Source of the DNA: Mycolicibacterium baixiangningiae
GTDB taxonomy: Bacteria > Actinomycetota > Actinomycetes > Mycobacteriales > Mycobacteriaceae
Assembly (NCBI RefSeq): GCF_016313185.1
Contig: NZ_CP066218.1
Coordinates: 1,240,001 to 1,304,000 of the forward strand
Length of the DNA stretch: 64,000 bases
Direction of reading: 5' to 3'
In this document: one piece after another, positions 24,149 through 32,942 of the stretch
Layout of the letters: each line of letters opens with the position of its first letter
Numbering within the stretch: the stretch's first letter is position 1
Notes under the pieces: generated by a model
Seen by the model: only the letters and a program-made list of their open reading frames with translations
What the model was told of the DNA's origin: nothing
Databases searched by the model: none
Position numbers and translations under genes: made by a program

Positions 24149-25122
24149 TGACGGTTACCGCTGAAACCGAGGCTGACACCGGCCAGCAGGCGATGGCCGA
24201 ACGGGTCCGCAAGATCAAGGAGGCCCAGGGACTGGGCGTGAGCCGCGCCGAGGGCTGGCGACGGCGTGGACCGTTGCTTCCGGCGCTGATCTTCATGATC
24301 GTCGTCACGCAGATCCCGTTCCTGTTCACCCTCTACTACTCGACCCTGTCGTGGAACCTGGTTCGCCCCGGATCCCGGCGGTTCGTCGGGCTGCAGAACT
24401 ACATCGCCGTCGTCAAGGACAGCCAGTTCTGGTCAGTGGCGTTCAACACCGTCATCCTGATCGTCGGTGTGGTGCTGATCTCCGCGTTCCTGGGCCTGTT
24501 GCTGGCCCTGTTGTTGGACCGCGCCTTCCTCGGGCGCGGCGTCGTCCGGACCCTGCTCATCACCCCTTTCCTCGTCACTCCTGTTGCAGCGGCGCTTATC
24601 TGGAAGACGACCATTCTCGATCCCAACAACGGGATCCTGAACTGGCTGCTGTCGCTCGTCGGCATCGGCAGGGTGGACTGGATCGGTCAGTTCCCGCTGA
24701 CGATGGTGATGGTCGAACTGATCTGGCAGTGGACGCCGTTCATGATGCTTCTGATCCTCGCCGGCCTCCAGTCGATGCCTCGCGACATCCTGGAGGCCGG
24801 TCGAGTCGACGGTGCGGGCGCCGTCCAGCTCTTCCGTGAGCTGACGCTGCCCCACCTTCGGCGCTTCATCGAACTGGGGGTCGTCCTCGGTGCGATTTAC
24901 CTGATGAACACCTTCGACGCGATCTACATGATGACCCAGGGTGGGCCCGGCATCGCGAGTGCGAACCTGCCGTTCTACATCTACCAGCGCGCGTTCCTGG
25001 GCTTCGACATGGGCCAGGCGGCAGCGATGGGCGTGGTGGTGGTCATCTTCACGATCGTCATCGCCAACTTCGCTCTGCGGTTGATCTTCAAATCGTTCTC
25101 CGGCAAGGAAGAAGCAGCCTGA
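24148..25122 (+). CDS. Polyol/sugar ABC transporter permease 1 (SmoF-like)
   Basis: The 324-residue integral membrane protein has six helices and the permease EAA-type loop (DILEAGRVDGAGAVQLFREL, about 212-231) that contacts the ATPase. The ATG at 24148 shares a base with the preceding stop; a GTG one codon earlier is possible. With permease 2 it forms the importer channel. The N-terminal 45 residues before the first helix are polar and charged, which is usual for the SmoF/MalF group. Confidence 0.92.
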   Translation: MTVTAETEADTGQQAMAERVRKIKEAQGLGVSRAEGWRRRGPLLPALIFMIVVTQIPFLFTLYYSTLSWNLVRPGSRRFVGLQNYIAVVKDSQFWSVAFNTVILIVGVVLISAFLGLLLALLLDRAFLGRGVVRTLLITPFLVTPVAAALIWKTTILDPNNGILNWLLSLVGIGRVDWIGQFPLTMVMVELIWQWTPFMMLLILAGLQSMPRDILEAGRVDGAGAVQLFRELTLPHLRRFIELGVVLGAIYLMNTFDAIYMMTQGGPGIASANLPFYIYQRAFLGFDMGQAAAMGVVVVIFTIVIANFALRLIFKSFSGKEEAA

Positions 25123-25991
25123 TGACCACCACAGTCGAGAAAGATACGCCGACACAGGGTTCCGACCTCACATCGAAGAAGAAGTCCCGCAAGTTCTCCG
25201 TCTGGGGGGTGCTGGCCTGGCTCGTCGGGCTCGGGTTCTTCTTCCCGGTGTTCTGGATGATTCTGACCTCGTTCAAGCAGGAGGGTGACGCGGCGACCGA
25301 TCCGCCGAAGCTGTTCTTCACCCCGACGCTGGACCAGTACGGCGCGGTATTCGACCAGGGCATCGGGCCGGCGATGCTGAATTCGTTGTTCGCCACAGGA
25401 CTGTCGACGATCCTGGTGCTGCTGCTGGGGACGCCCGCGGCGTTCGCGCTGTCGCTGCGCCCGGTGCGCAAGACACAGGACGCGTTGTTCTTCTTCATGA
25501 GCACCAAGATGCTTCCCATCGTGGCGGTGATCCTGCCGCTGTATGTGATCGTGTCGAACATCGGTCTGCTGGACAACATCTGGGCACTGGTGATCCTCTA
25601 CACCGCGATGAATCTGCCGATCGCGGTGTGGATGATGCGGTCGTTCTTCCTCGAGGTGCCCGCGGAACTGCTCGAGGCGGCCAGCCTCGACGGTGCGAGC
25701 CTGTGGCGGTCGGTGCGTGAGGTGATCCTCCCGCTGGTCTCACCCGGCATCGCGGCGACGGCGTTGATCTGCGTGATCTTCGCCTGGAACGAGTTCTTCT
25801 TCGCGGTGAACCTGACCGCCGTGAACGCCCAGACCATGCCCGTGTACCTCGTGGGCTTCATCGCCGGTGAGGGCCAGTACTGGGCGGTGCTCTCGGCGGC
25901 GGCCACCATGGCCGCACTCCCCGTCATCATCTGCGGTTGGTTGGCGCAGAACAAGCTGGTGCGCGGGCTTTCCTTCGGCGCGATCAAGTAA
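25122..25991 (+). CDS. Polyol/sugar ABC transporter permease 2 (SmoG-like)
   Basis: The 289-residue protein has six membrane helices and the EAA loop ELLEAASLDGASLWRSVREV (about 183-202). The WNEFFFAVNLT segment near residue 225 is typical of MalG/SmoG partners. Its start overlaps the stop of permease 1 (TGATG), showing tight translational coupling. The N-terminal 28 residues are polar, with a run of lysines before helix 1. Confidence 0.92.
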   Translation: MTTTVEKDTPTQGSDLTSKKKSRKFSVWGVLAWLVGLGFFFPVFWMILTSFKQEGDAATDPPKLFFTPTLDQYGAVFDQGIGPAMLNSLFATGLSTILVLLLGTPAAFALSLRPVRKTQDALFFFMSTKMLPIVAVILPLYVIVSNIGLLDNIWALVILYTAMNLPIAVWMMRSFFLEVPAELLEAASLDGASLWRSVREVILPLVSPGIAATALICVIFAWNEFFFAVNLTAVNAQTMPVYLVGFIAGEGQYWAVLSAAATMAALPVIICGWLAQNKLVRGLSFGAIK

Positions 25992-26020
25992 ACGGATTCA
26001 CGAGAGACACGGAGAACGCA

Positions 26021-27106
26021 ATGGCTGCCATCACGTACAAGAACGCGTCGTGCATCTACGAGGGCTCGGACAAGCTCGCGGTGGATTCGCTCAGCCTCGA
26101 CATCGCCGACGGCGAATTCGTCGTGTTGGTCGGGCCTTCCGGTTCGGGTAAGAGCACCGCGCTGCGGATGCTCGCAGGACTCGAGGAAATCGACGAGGGC
26201 GCCATCGAGATCGGCGGCAAGAACATGGTCGGCGTGCCGTCGAAGGACCGGGACATCGCGATGGTGTTCCAGAACTACGCGCTGTACCCGAACAAGACGG
26301 TCGCCGAGAACATGGGTTTCGCGCTGAAGCTGCGGGGCGTGTCGGCCGACGAACGGCGCCGCAAGGTCGAGGAGGCGGCCAAGATCCTGGATCTGACCGA
26401 GTTCCTGGACCGCAAACCCGCCAAGCTGTCCGGCGGTCAGCGGCAGCGCGTGGCCATGGGGCGTGCCATCGTGCGGGAGCCGCAGGTGTTCTGCATGGAC
26501 GAACCGTTGTCGAACCTCGACGCGAAACTGCGCGTGCAGACCCGCACCCAGATCGCCGCGCTGCAACGCCGCCTCGGCACCACCACCGTCTACGTCACCC
26601 ACGATCAGGTCGAAGCCATGACGATGGGCGACCGGGTGGCGGTGCTGCGCTTCGGCAAGCTGCAGCAGTTCGCCGCGCCCAACGAGCTCTACGACCGGCC
26701 GGCCAACGCGTTCGTCGCCGGCTTCATCGGCTCACCCGCGATGAACCTCGTCACGGTTCCCGTCGCCGGCGACGGCGTGAAGATCGGGGACTCCACGCTC
26801 ACCCTCGAGCGCGACAATCTGACCAGGCTGAGCGACGCCGGCCTGTCGGAGGTCACCTTCGGAATTCGGCCCGAGCAACTCGAGATCACCGACTCCGACG
26901 GCGTGGATGTCGTCGTCGACCTCGTCGAGGATCTCGGCAGCGAGGCCTACGTGTACACCCACGCCAGTTCCGGCTCGGGCATCGAACTGGTGGCGCGATG
27001 CAATCCGCGCACCGCCCCCAAACTCGCCGACACGGTGCGGTTGCGCAGGCATCCGGAGGGTGTGGTCCACCTGTTCCATCCGGAGACCGGCGCCCGACTG
27101 AACTAG
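26021..27106 (+). CDS. ABC transporter ATP-binding protein, UgpC/MsmK/SmoK type
   Basis: The 361-residue ATPase has Walker A (GPSGSGKST, about 39-47), the LSGGQRQRVAMGRA signature (about 137-150), Walker B (VFCMDEPLSNLDAKLR) and a C-terminal OB-type regulatory domain (about 240-361). Such subunits power carbohydrate importers and may serve more than one system. GGAGAA precedes the ATG, 29 bases after permease 2. A hairpin repeat at 27124-27178 follows the stop and may end the transcript. Confidence 0.93.
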   Translation: MAAITYKNASCIYEGSDKLAVDSLSLDIADGEFVVLVGPSGSGKSTALRMLAGLEEIDEGAIEIGGKNMVGVPSKDRDIAMVFQNYALYPNKTVAENMGFALKLRGVSADERRRKVEEAAKILDLTEFLDRKPAKLSGGQRQRVAMGRAIVREPQVFCMDEPLSNLDAKLRVQTRTQIAALQRRLGTTTVYVTHDQVEAMTMGDRVAVLRFGKLQQFAAPNELYDRPANAFVAGFIGSPAMNLVTVPVAGDGVKIGDSTLTLERDNLTRLSDAGLSEVTFGIRPEQLEITDSDGVDVVVDLVEDLGSEAYVYTHASSGSGIELVARCNPRTAPKLADTVRLRRHPEGVVHLFHPETGARLN

Positions 27107-27123
27107 GCGCGGCGTGGCGCGGC

Positions 27124-27178
27124 GAGTTCTACACCAGGGTCGTTTGCGTCGACGTCTGACGACCCTCACGTAGAAGTC
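27124..27178. repeat. Hairpin repeat, left copy, framing the DUF559 gene
   Basis: GAGTTCTACACCAGGGTCGT (27124-27143) pairs imperfectly (16 of 20) with ACGACCCTCACGTAGAAGTC (27159-27178) across a 15-base loop. The whole unit reappears in inverted orientation at 28049-28103. The stop codon of the DUF559 frame lies inside the right arm. It also sits 17 bases after the ABC operon and could terminate it. Confidence 0.7.
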
Positions 27179-27980
27179 GGCGGCGTCCAACCGCGTTCGG
27201 CGAACGCTGTCCGAACGCGGTGCAGGATGTACCGCCGGCTGTGTTCGGCGACTACCCGAAGGTCGAACCACCCTTCGCGGGCGATGCGCTCGGCGCGCCC
27301 GATGTCGTAGACGTACTGGCCCCGGTTACTGGCATGGTGGGCGCCCTCGTAGTCCAGGCCGACCTTCGGCTCGTCGTACCCCATGTCGATGAACGCCTCC
27401 GAGTATCCGTCCGACACCCGGATCTGCGTCCTCGGTCGGGGAAGCCCGCCGTCGATCAACGTCAGGCGTAGCCGGGTCTCCTGCGGTGACTGAGCGCCGC
27501 CGTCCATCAAGTCCAACGCGATACGTGACGATCGGACACCGCGCGCGCCGCGATAACGCTGCGCCAACGGCCCGGTGTCCGCAGCGCTCACACCCGTGGC
27601 GGCGGCGAGCGCGTCGAGGTGCACGAGAGCCGCGTCGCGCGAGAGATGCCGAGCGAGGTCGAACGCCGTGCGCGCCAGCGACGTCACCGGTAACGCACCG
27701 ATGCGGACGATCTCGTCGTCGCCGACTATCTCTTCGCGCACGACGACGCCGGCTCGGTGGCGACCGTGCTCAGCGATGATCTCGACCGGCGTCGTCGGCT
27801 CTATCCACTTCGCTCCGTGCAGAGCCGCGGCGGCGCGCCCCGCGCGATGACGCCTTGGCGGCCGGTCCACAGCCACGCGGCGAGCGCGTTGACGAGGAGG
27901 GTGCGCTCGGCTTGCTTGGGGACGTAGAAGCCGGGGTGAATGCTGGTGTACCTGGCACGCAGTTGGCCGCGGGTCAGCAT
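27166..27980 (-). pseudogene. DUF559-family (endonuclease-like) protein, frameshifted
   Basis: The C-terminal part (27166 to about 27838) reads through GRAAAALHGAKWIEPTTP, LDLMDGGAQSPQETRLRL, and DEPKVGLDYEGAHHASN, the last being the DUF559 core related to very-short-patch-repair-type nucleases. The N-terminal part, MLTRGQLRARYTSIHPGFYV, lies in another frame from 27980 to about 27840. The two join if the C4 run at 27838-27841 had one more base, so a one-base deletion (or a sequencing error) has broken the gene. Such proteins are common in mycobacteria and may be toxin- or restriction-related; function is unproven. It lies between inverted hairpin repeats. Confidence 0.75.
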
Positions 27981-28048
27981 GCCGTCGGCGTCGCCGTCAC
28001 CAGCGTCGCGCGGCTCGGCCTGTGGAGGAAACAGTCGTTGTGGACAGC

Positions 28049-28103
28049 GAGTTCGACGTGAGGGTCGTGCATCGGCGTCGACAACGACCCGGGTGTAGAA
28101 CTC
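28049..28103. repeat. Hairpin repeat, right (inverted) copy
   Basis: GAGTTCGACGTGAGGGTCGT (28049-28068) pairs (15 of 20) with ACGACCCGGGTGTAGAACTC (28084-28103) across a 15-base loop. Its reverse complement aligns with the copy at 27124-27178 over the full length with the same loop size. It ends 40 bases before ligD. Confidence 0.7.
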
Positions 28104-28142
28104 GGCGGCAGGCCGCCCGCCTCGAATGGGTAATACCGTGGC

Positions 28143-30419
28143 GTGGTGGATCACTTCGGTCGGGTGCGCCTGACCAACCCGGACAAGGTGCTGTACCCCG
28201 CGACGGGGACCACCAAGGCCGAGGTCTTCGAGTACTACGTCGACGTGGCCGACGCGATGGTGCCCCACATCGCCGGCCGGGCCGTCACCCGCAAGCGCTG
28301 GCCCAACGGCGTCGGTGAGCTGGAGTTCTTCGAGAAGCAGCTGGCCAGCTCGGCGCCGGACTGGCTGCAGCGCGGCACGATCGTCCACAAGTCCGGCACC
28401 ACCACCTACCCGATCATCGACACCCGCGAAGGGCTGGCGTGGCTTGCGCAGCAGGCCTCCCTCGAAGTGCACGTGCCGCAGTGGCGGTTCGTGGGTGAAC
28501 CGGACAACCTCACGCCCGGACCGGCCACGCGCGTCGTGTTCGACCTGGACCCCGGCGACGGCGTGACCTTCCGCCAGCTCTGCCAGGTCGCCCACGAGGT
28601 CCGCGATCTCATCACCGGTATGGGGCTGGCCGTGTATCCGCTGACCAGCGGGAGCAAGGGTCTGCACCTCTACGTCCCGCTCGACGAGCCGATCAGCAGC
28701 CACGGCGCGTCGGTGCTGGCCAAACGTGTTGCCCAGCAGCTCGAGAAGACGATGCCCAAGCAGGTCACCGCCACGATGACCAAGAGCCTGCGTGACGGCA
28801 AGGTGTTCCTCGACTGGAGCCAGAACAACGGGAACAAGACGACGATCGCGCCGTACTCGCTGCGCGGGCGTGAGCAGCCGACGGTCGCCGCACCGCGCAC
28901 CTGGGACGAGATCGAAGATCCCGACCTGCGGCATCTGCGTTTCGACGAAGTGCTCGAGCGCATCGAAGAGTTCGGCGATCTGCTGGCCGACCTCGACGAG
29001 AAGGTGCCCGTCTCCGACCGGCTGACCAAGTACCGCAGCATGCGCGACCCGTCGAAGACCCCCGAACCGGTGCCGCCGCGTCCGCCGACCAAGGGCAACA
29101 ACGACCGCTTCGTCATCCAGGAACACCATGCCCGACGGTTGCACTACGACCTGCGCCTGGAACGCGACGGCGTCCTGGTCAGCTGGGCGGTGCCGAAGAA
29201 CCTGCCCGACGGCCCCTCGGAGAACCGTCTCGCCGTGCACACCGAGGACCATCCGCTGGAGTACATCGCCTTCCACGGCACCATCCCGAAGGGGGAGTAC
29301 GGCGGGGGCGACATGTTCATCTGGGACACCGGGACCTACGAGACCGAGAAGTTCAACGATCACGCTCCCGACGGGCCGGCCAAGGGCGGCGAGGTGATCG
29401 TCACCCTGCACGGCACCAAGATCGACGGTCGCTACGCGCTGATCCAGACCGACGGCAAGAACTGGCTCGCCCACCGGATGAAGGATCAGGGGAATCCGAC
29501 CTTCGAGGATTTCGCGCCGATGCTGGCCACCCACGGCTCGGTCGAGAAGTACACCGCCAAGAACTGGGCCTTCGAGGGCAAGTGGGACGGCTACCGGCTG
29601 CTGGTCGACGCCGACCACGGCAAGCTCTTCCTGCGTTCGCGCAGCGGCCGCGACGTCACCGCCGAATATCCCCAATTGCGGGCGCTGGCAGCCGATCTCG
29701 CCGACCATCACGTGGTGCTCGACGGGGAGGTCGTGGCACTCGACGACAACGGGGTGCCCAGCTTCGGGCAGATGCAGAACCGGGCGAGGGCCACGCGCGT
29801 CGAGTTCTGGGCGTTCGACATCCTGCGTCTCGACGGGCGCTGGCTGCTGCGCGCAAAGTACCGGGACCGCCGAAAACTGTTGGAGACGCTGGCCGGCGGC
29901 GGCGGCCTGACCGTGCCACCGCTGCTCGACGGCGACGGCCCCGAAGCGCTCGAGCACGCCCGGATGCGCAAGTGGGAGGGCGTCGTCGCCAAGAAGTGGG
30001 ACTCCACCTATCAGCCGGGGCGGCGGTCGTCGGCGTGGATCAAGGACAAGCTGTGGAACACCCAGGAAGTCGTGATCGGCGGCTGGCGGCAAGGTGAAGG
30101 TGGCCGCAGCAGCGGGATCGGCGCGCTGGTGCTCGGCATCCCGGGGCCCGATGGTCTGCAGTTCGTCGGCCGGGTCGGCACCGGCTTCACCGAGAAGGAA
30201 CTCGGCCACCTCAAGGAGACCCTCAAACCGCTGCACACGAAGGAATCCCCTTTCACCACAAGGCTTCCCACGCAGGACGCGAAGGGGGTGACGTTCGTGC
30301 GGCCGGAGTTGGTGGGGGAGGTGCGCTACAGCGAGCGCACCGGTGACGGCAGGCTGCGGCAGCCGTCGTGGCGGGGTCTGCGTCCGGACAAGACGCCCGA
30401 CGAGGTCGTGTGGGAGTAG
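28143..30419 (+). CDS. ligD: Multifunctional non-homologous end-joining DNA ligase LigD
   Basis: The 758-residue protein matches M. tuberculosis LigD in length and order: primase-polymerase domain (about 1-290, with the metal-binding FDLDPGDG), 3'-phosphoesterase domain (about 315-440, with EHHARRLHYDLRLERDG), and ATP-dependent ligase domain (about 445-758, with nucleotidyl Lys480 in EGKWDGYR). It fills, trims and seals ends held by Ku. Two adjacent GTG codons can start it; TAATAC ends seven bases upstream of 28143, suggesting a leaderless mRNA. It is 11.4 kb from ku, rather than adjacent as in M. tuberculosis. Confidence 0.96.
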   Translation: MVDHFGRVRLTNPDKVLYPATGTTKAEVFEYYVDVADAMVPHIAGRAVTRKRWPNGVGELEFFEKQLASSAPDWLQRGTIVHKSGTTTYPIIDTREGLAWLAQQASLEVHVPQWRFVGEPDNLTPGPATRVVFDLDPGDGVTFRQLCQVAHEVRDLITGMGLAVYPLTSGSKGLHLYVPLDEPISSHGASVLAKRVAQQLEKTMPKQVTATMTKSLRDGKVFLDWSQNNGNKTTIAPYSLRGREQPTVAAPRTWDEIEDPDLRHLRFDEVLERIEEFGDLLADLDEKVPVSDRLTKYRSMRDPSKTPEPVPPRPPTKGNNDRFVIQEHHARRLHYDLRLERDGVLVSWAVPKNLPDGPSENRLAVHTEDHPLEYIAFHGTIPKGEYGGGDMFIWDTGTYETEKFNDHAPDGPAKGGEVIVTLHGTKIDGRYALIQTDGKNWLAHRMKDQGNPTFEDFAPMLATHGSVEKYTAKNWAFEGKWDGYRLLVDADHGKLFLRSRSGRDVTAEYPQLRALAADLADHHVVLDGEVVALDDNGVPSFGQMQNRARATRVEFWAFDILRLDGRWLLRAKYRDRRKLLETLAGGGGLTVPPLLDGDGPEALEHARMRKWEGVVAKKWDSTYQPGRRSSAWIKDKLWNTQEVVIGGWRQGEGGRSSGIGALVLGIPGPDGLQFVGRVGTGFTEKELGHLKETLKPLHTKESPFTTRLPTQDAKGVTFVRPELVGEVRYSERTGDGRLRQPSWRGLRPDKTPDEVVWE

Positions 30420-30484
30420 TTCAGCGTGAGAGGGAGTCCGTCATCTCCGCGAGTCCGTCGGCCAGTTGACGTGGGAGTCGCGCG

Positions 30485-31165
30485 TCAAGCGCGTCCGTGG
30501 ATGACCACGCTTCGGCTGAGAGGAAGTCGATGCATGCGGATGTCGTTCACGGGTGCCGCCGGATCCGCATACCCGAAGGAGATTCCGAACAGCAGTTTGA
30601 GGTCGTTCGATACGCCGAGTGCTTTGCGGACTTCGTCGGCGTACATGCCCAGAATGGTCTGTGGGACGCCGTGGAACCCTCGAGCGGTCAGCGACAGCAG
30701 GAACGTCTGTGCGTACATGCCGATGTCGCCTGCGGTGCGGACCCCGTCGCCGAGCGCAGGCATGAACAGAAAAGCGACGTGGGGAGCACCGTAGAATCGC
30801 AGGTTGTCGCGTATCACTTCGCGTCTGCCTTCGACATCGGAGCGCGCCACTCCCCATGCCTCATAGAGGACTGCTCCGTGGTCACGTGACCGCTCCAGGT
30901 AGATGCCCTCGCCGTAGTCGGCGGTGAAATCGGGGGATTCCCGCTCGTCTTCGTAGGCTTGTAATAGTTCATTGCTCACCGCGTCCTTCACTGCGCCCGA
31001 GACGACGTGCACTGCCCACGGCTGGGTGTTGCTGTTGGAGGGAGCGGTCTGTGCGTCTTCGAGCACGTTTCGGATGTCCGCCGTCGACATCGGATCGGGC
31101 AGGAATCGCCGAGCGGACCGCCGAGACCGGACGACGTCGGTGAACGCTGTCGATGAGTCAGTCAT
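30485..31165 (-). CDS. Nitroreductase family FMN-dependent oxidoreductase
   Basis: The 226-residue protein has the nitroreductase fold: RRSARRFLPDPM near residue 15 for FMN phosphate binding, APSNSNTQPWAVHVVSG near residue 41, and the GIGMYAQTFLLSLTARGF-like helix (DIGMYAQTFLLSLTARGFHG). The enzyme uses FMN and NAD(P)H to reduce nitro groups, quinones or enones. It is the last gene of a three-gene unit after a MarR regulator and an LLM oxidoreductase, suggesting a stress- or xenobiotic-inducible detoxification operon. Confidence 0.9.
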   Translation of the reverse strand: MTDSSTAFTDVVRSRRSARRFLPDPMSTADIRNVLEDAQTAPSNSNTQPWAVHVVSGAVKDAVSNELLQAYEDERESPDFTADYGEGIYLERSRDHGAVLYEAWGVARSDVEGRREVIRDNLRFYGAPHVAFLFMPALGDGVRTAGDIGMYAQTFLLSLTARGFHGVPQTILGMYADEVRKALGVSNDLKLLFGISFGYADPAAPVNDIRMHRLPLSRSVVIHGRA

Positions 31166-31180
31166 GTCGACCTTTCGTTC

Positions 31181-32080
31181 TCAGAGCTGCAGAGCTTTGG
31201 CGAGTTCCCGCAACGCCGACCGTGGGTCCGCGCTCGCTCCGTCGCCGACGACCTGAACGACGACGTGATCGGCACCCGCATCGAGGTGTGCCGTGACCGA
31301 CGCGGCGGCCTGTTCGGCGGTGCCCATGCCGACCAGCGCACGGGCCAACCGGTCGGATCCGCCGGGCACCAGGTCGGACTCGTCGAAACCTTGTCGCAGC
31401 CAGGAATTCCGGTAGTTCTGAAGCGGTATGTAGAAACCGACGTGGGTGTGCGCTCTTCGGAGTTGATCCTCTGCGTCGCCGCCGATCGCCACTGCTTGCT
31501 CAGGCACGAGCCACTTGTCGGGACCGAGGACCGACCGAGTCGCCGCGGTCTGTTCGGGCGTGACGAGATAGGGGTGCGCCCCGTCGGCGAGCTCACCGGA
31601 CAGCTCGATCATCCTCGGGCCCAGGGCGGCCAACAGGCGGGCTGGCCTGGCGCCTTCTTCGATCTCTGTAGGCACCGAGTTCATCCGCTCCAAGTAGGTG
31701 CGCATGGTTGCCAGCGGCTTGCCGTAGGAACCGTGCATGGAGTCTTCCACGAAGGGTGCATGGCTGACGCCGAGACCGAGCACGAACCGTCCCGGATGCA
31801 GGGCCGCGAGGGTTCGTGCGCCGGTCTCTGCCGGTATCGGGATCCGGAAGTGGATGTTGGCGATGCCGGTGCCGACGACCAGCCGGTCGGTGGCCGCCAG
31901 GAACGCTGCCGACTCGACGAGGGCGTCTTTCCCGCCGCCCTCGGGCATGAACAGCGATCCGAATCCCAATTGTTCGATCTCACGGGCGATGTTCTGCGCG
32001 TCACGGATGGGCCAGGGTTCGCTGTTCCACCAGACGCCTACTTTGGAGGGAAAGTTCACGCCCGCTGGCTTGTTCGTCAT
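31181..32080 (-). CDS. F420-dependent LLM-class oxidoreductase (TIGR03620-like)
   Basis: The 299-residue luciferase-like protein has a start region KVGVWWNSEPWPIRDAQ and the segments LGLGVSHAPFVEDSMHGSYG and ELADGAHPYLVTPEQT, typical of an actinobacterial F420-dependent subgroup. Substrate unknown. It lies 15 bases upstream of the nitroreductase and 28 bases after the MarR regulator on the same strand, so all three are probably transcribed together and controlled by the MarR protein. Confidence 0.88.
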   Translation of the reverse strand: MTNKPAGVNFPSKVGVWWNSEPWPIRDAQNIAREIEQLGFGSLFMPEGGGKDALVESAAFLAATDRLVVGTGIANIHFRIPIPAETGARTLAALHPGRFVLGLGVSHAPFVEDSMHGSYGKPLATMRTYLERMNSVPTEIEEGARPARLLAALGPRMIELSGELADGAHPYLVTPEQTAATRSVLGPDKWLVPEQAVAIGGDAEDQLRRAHTHVGFYIPLQNYRNSWLRQGFDESDLVPGGSDRLARALVGMGTAEQAAASVTAHLDAGADHVVVQVVGDGASADPRSALRELAKALQL

Positions 32081-32108
32081 ACGGTTACCTCAATATCTGA
32101 TTGTTCTT

Positions 32109-32576
32109 CTAGTCGACCGCGGGGTGTGCGAGGCCTTCGAGCGTCTGTCGAAGGTCATCGATGTCCCTATACGTGAGCCGGCACGCTGATTTGATCTTCT
32201 CGGTGACTCCGCGGATTTCAGCCTCGAGCGCCCGGCCTTCAGTCGTCAGGTCGACCAGCACCCGGCGTTCATCGGTGCGATCCCGCACGCGAGTGACCAT
32301 TCCGGCACCTTCGAGTCGTTTCACCAGGGGCGTGATCGTGCCCGTATCCATGTCGAGACGGGCGCCGAGTGTGCCGACCGTCAAGGGTGCGCCATCCAGT
32401 AGCGCCAGCATGACGAGGTACTGGGGAAAGGTCAGACCGAGGGGCTCCAGAAAAGGTTTGTGCTGACGGATCATCCGGTTCGCGGCGCCGTACAGCGCGA
32501 AGGACAGTTGCTGACCCAGCTCGTAGCGTGAGCCTGCCTGCGTCCGAGCAGAACGATCTCTAGAGCGCGATTCCAT
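32109..32576 (-). CDS. MarR-family regulator, OhrR-like but lacking the sensor cysteine
   Basis: The 155-residue protein has a winged-helix MarR domain (about 20-145). The LSFALYGAANRMIRQHKPFL segment matches the OhrR N-terminal helix, in which the peroxide-sensing cysteine is normally in LCFALY; here it is Ser25. The only cysteine seen is in SACRLTYRD (about residue 131). It may respond to a ligand instead of organic peroxide. An imperfect inverted repeat overlapping its start codon suggests autoregulation of the operon with the LLM enzyme and nitroreductase. Confidence 0.85.
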   Translation of the reverse strand: MESRSRDRSARTQAGSRYELGQQLSFALYGAANRMIRQHKPFLEPLGLTFPQYLVMLALLDGAPLTVGTLGARLDMDTGTITPLVKRLEGAGMVTRVRDRTDERRVLVDLTTEGRALEAEIRGVTEKIKSACRLTYRDIDDLRQTLEGLAHPAVD

Positions 32577-32603
32577 AGCGCACTAGACGATAGCACGCCA
32601 TAG
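32573..32603. promoter_or_regulatory. Imperfect inverted repeat, candidate MarR operator
   Basis: CCATAGCGCACTA (32573-32585) and TAGCACGCCATAG (32591-32603) form arms with 9 of 13 matches around a five-base centre. The repeat overlaps the start codon of the MarR gene, a typical place for autoregulation. Confidence 0.4.
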
Positions 32604-32707
32604 GCAAGTTGCCTCGGATCGGCGGCGTTGGTTCAGTGACTCAGGCGACGACCCGGAAGTGTTCCGCCCTCGAGTCCGACGAGTCGGGCAGCGTCATACC
32701 GGCAGCC

Positions 32708-32940
32708 GCAGAGCCCTGCTCGAATCCGCGCCCATCTTGTGGACGCTGACGACGCAGACGTCGGCACCAGCGTCCATTGCCCACCTGGGCAGGTCCTCAT
32801 GGGAAGGCAGGCGCGCACCCCATGCCTCGTCGACGATCAGCGGTTTGCCCCGGTCATGACAGATCTTCGCGATGCCGGCGCAGATGCCGTACGGGCCGGG
32901 ACTGACGATGAGCGCGCCGACGCGTCGGGGTGTTTCAGCC
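32708..32940 (-). pseudogene. Remnant of an Orn/Lys/Arg decarboxylase
   Basis: One frame reads VGALIVSPGPYGICAGIAKI, then CHDRGKPLIVDEAWGARLP, HEDLPRWAMDAGADVCVVSV and HKMGA, matching the PLP-binding core of ornithine/lysine/arginine decarboxylases (the HKMGA lysine region). A one-base loss after HKMGA shifts the continuation FEQGS into another frame, and the upstream HPDA lies in yet another frame. Only about 75 of the 900-odd residues remain, so it is a decayed fragment directly behind rnhA. The 32641-32707 stretch continues open but shows no family similarity. Confidence 0.7.
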
Positions 32941-32942
32941 AG

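Noticed and set aside
27801..30236. Very long open frame antisense to ligD (about 810 codons)
   Set aside because: It is the codon-position shadow of ligD in high-GC DNA and has no domain. Only its last stretch (about 27840-27980) is real and belongs to the broken DUF559 gene.
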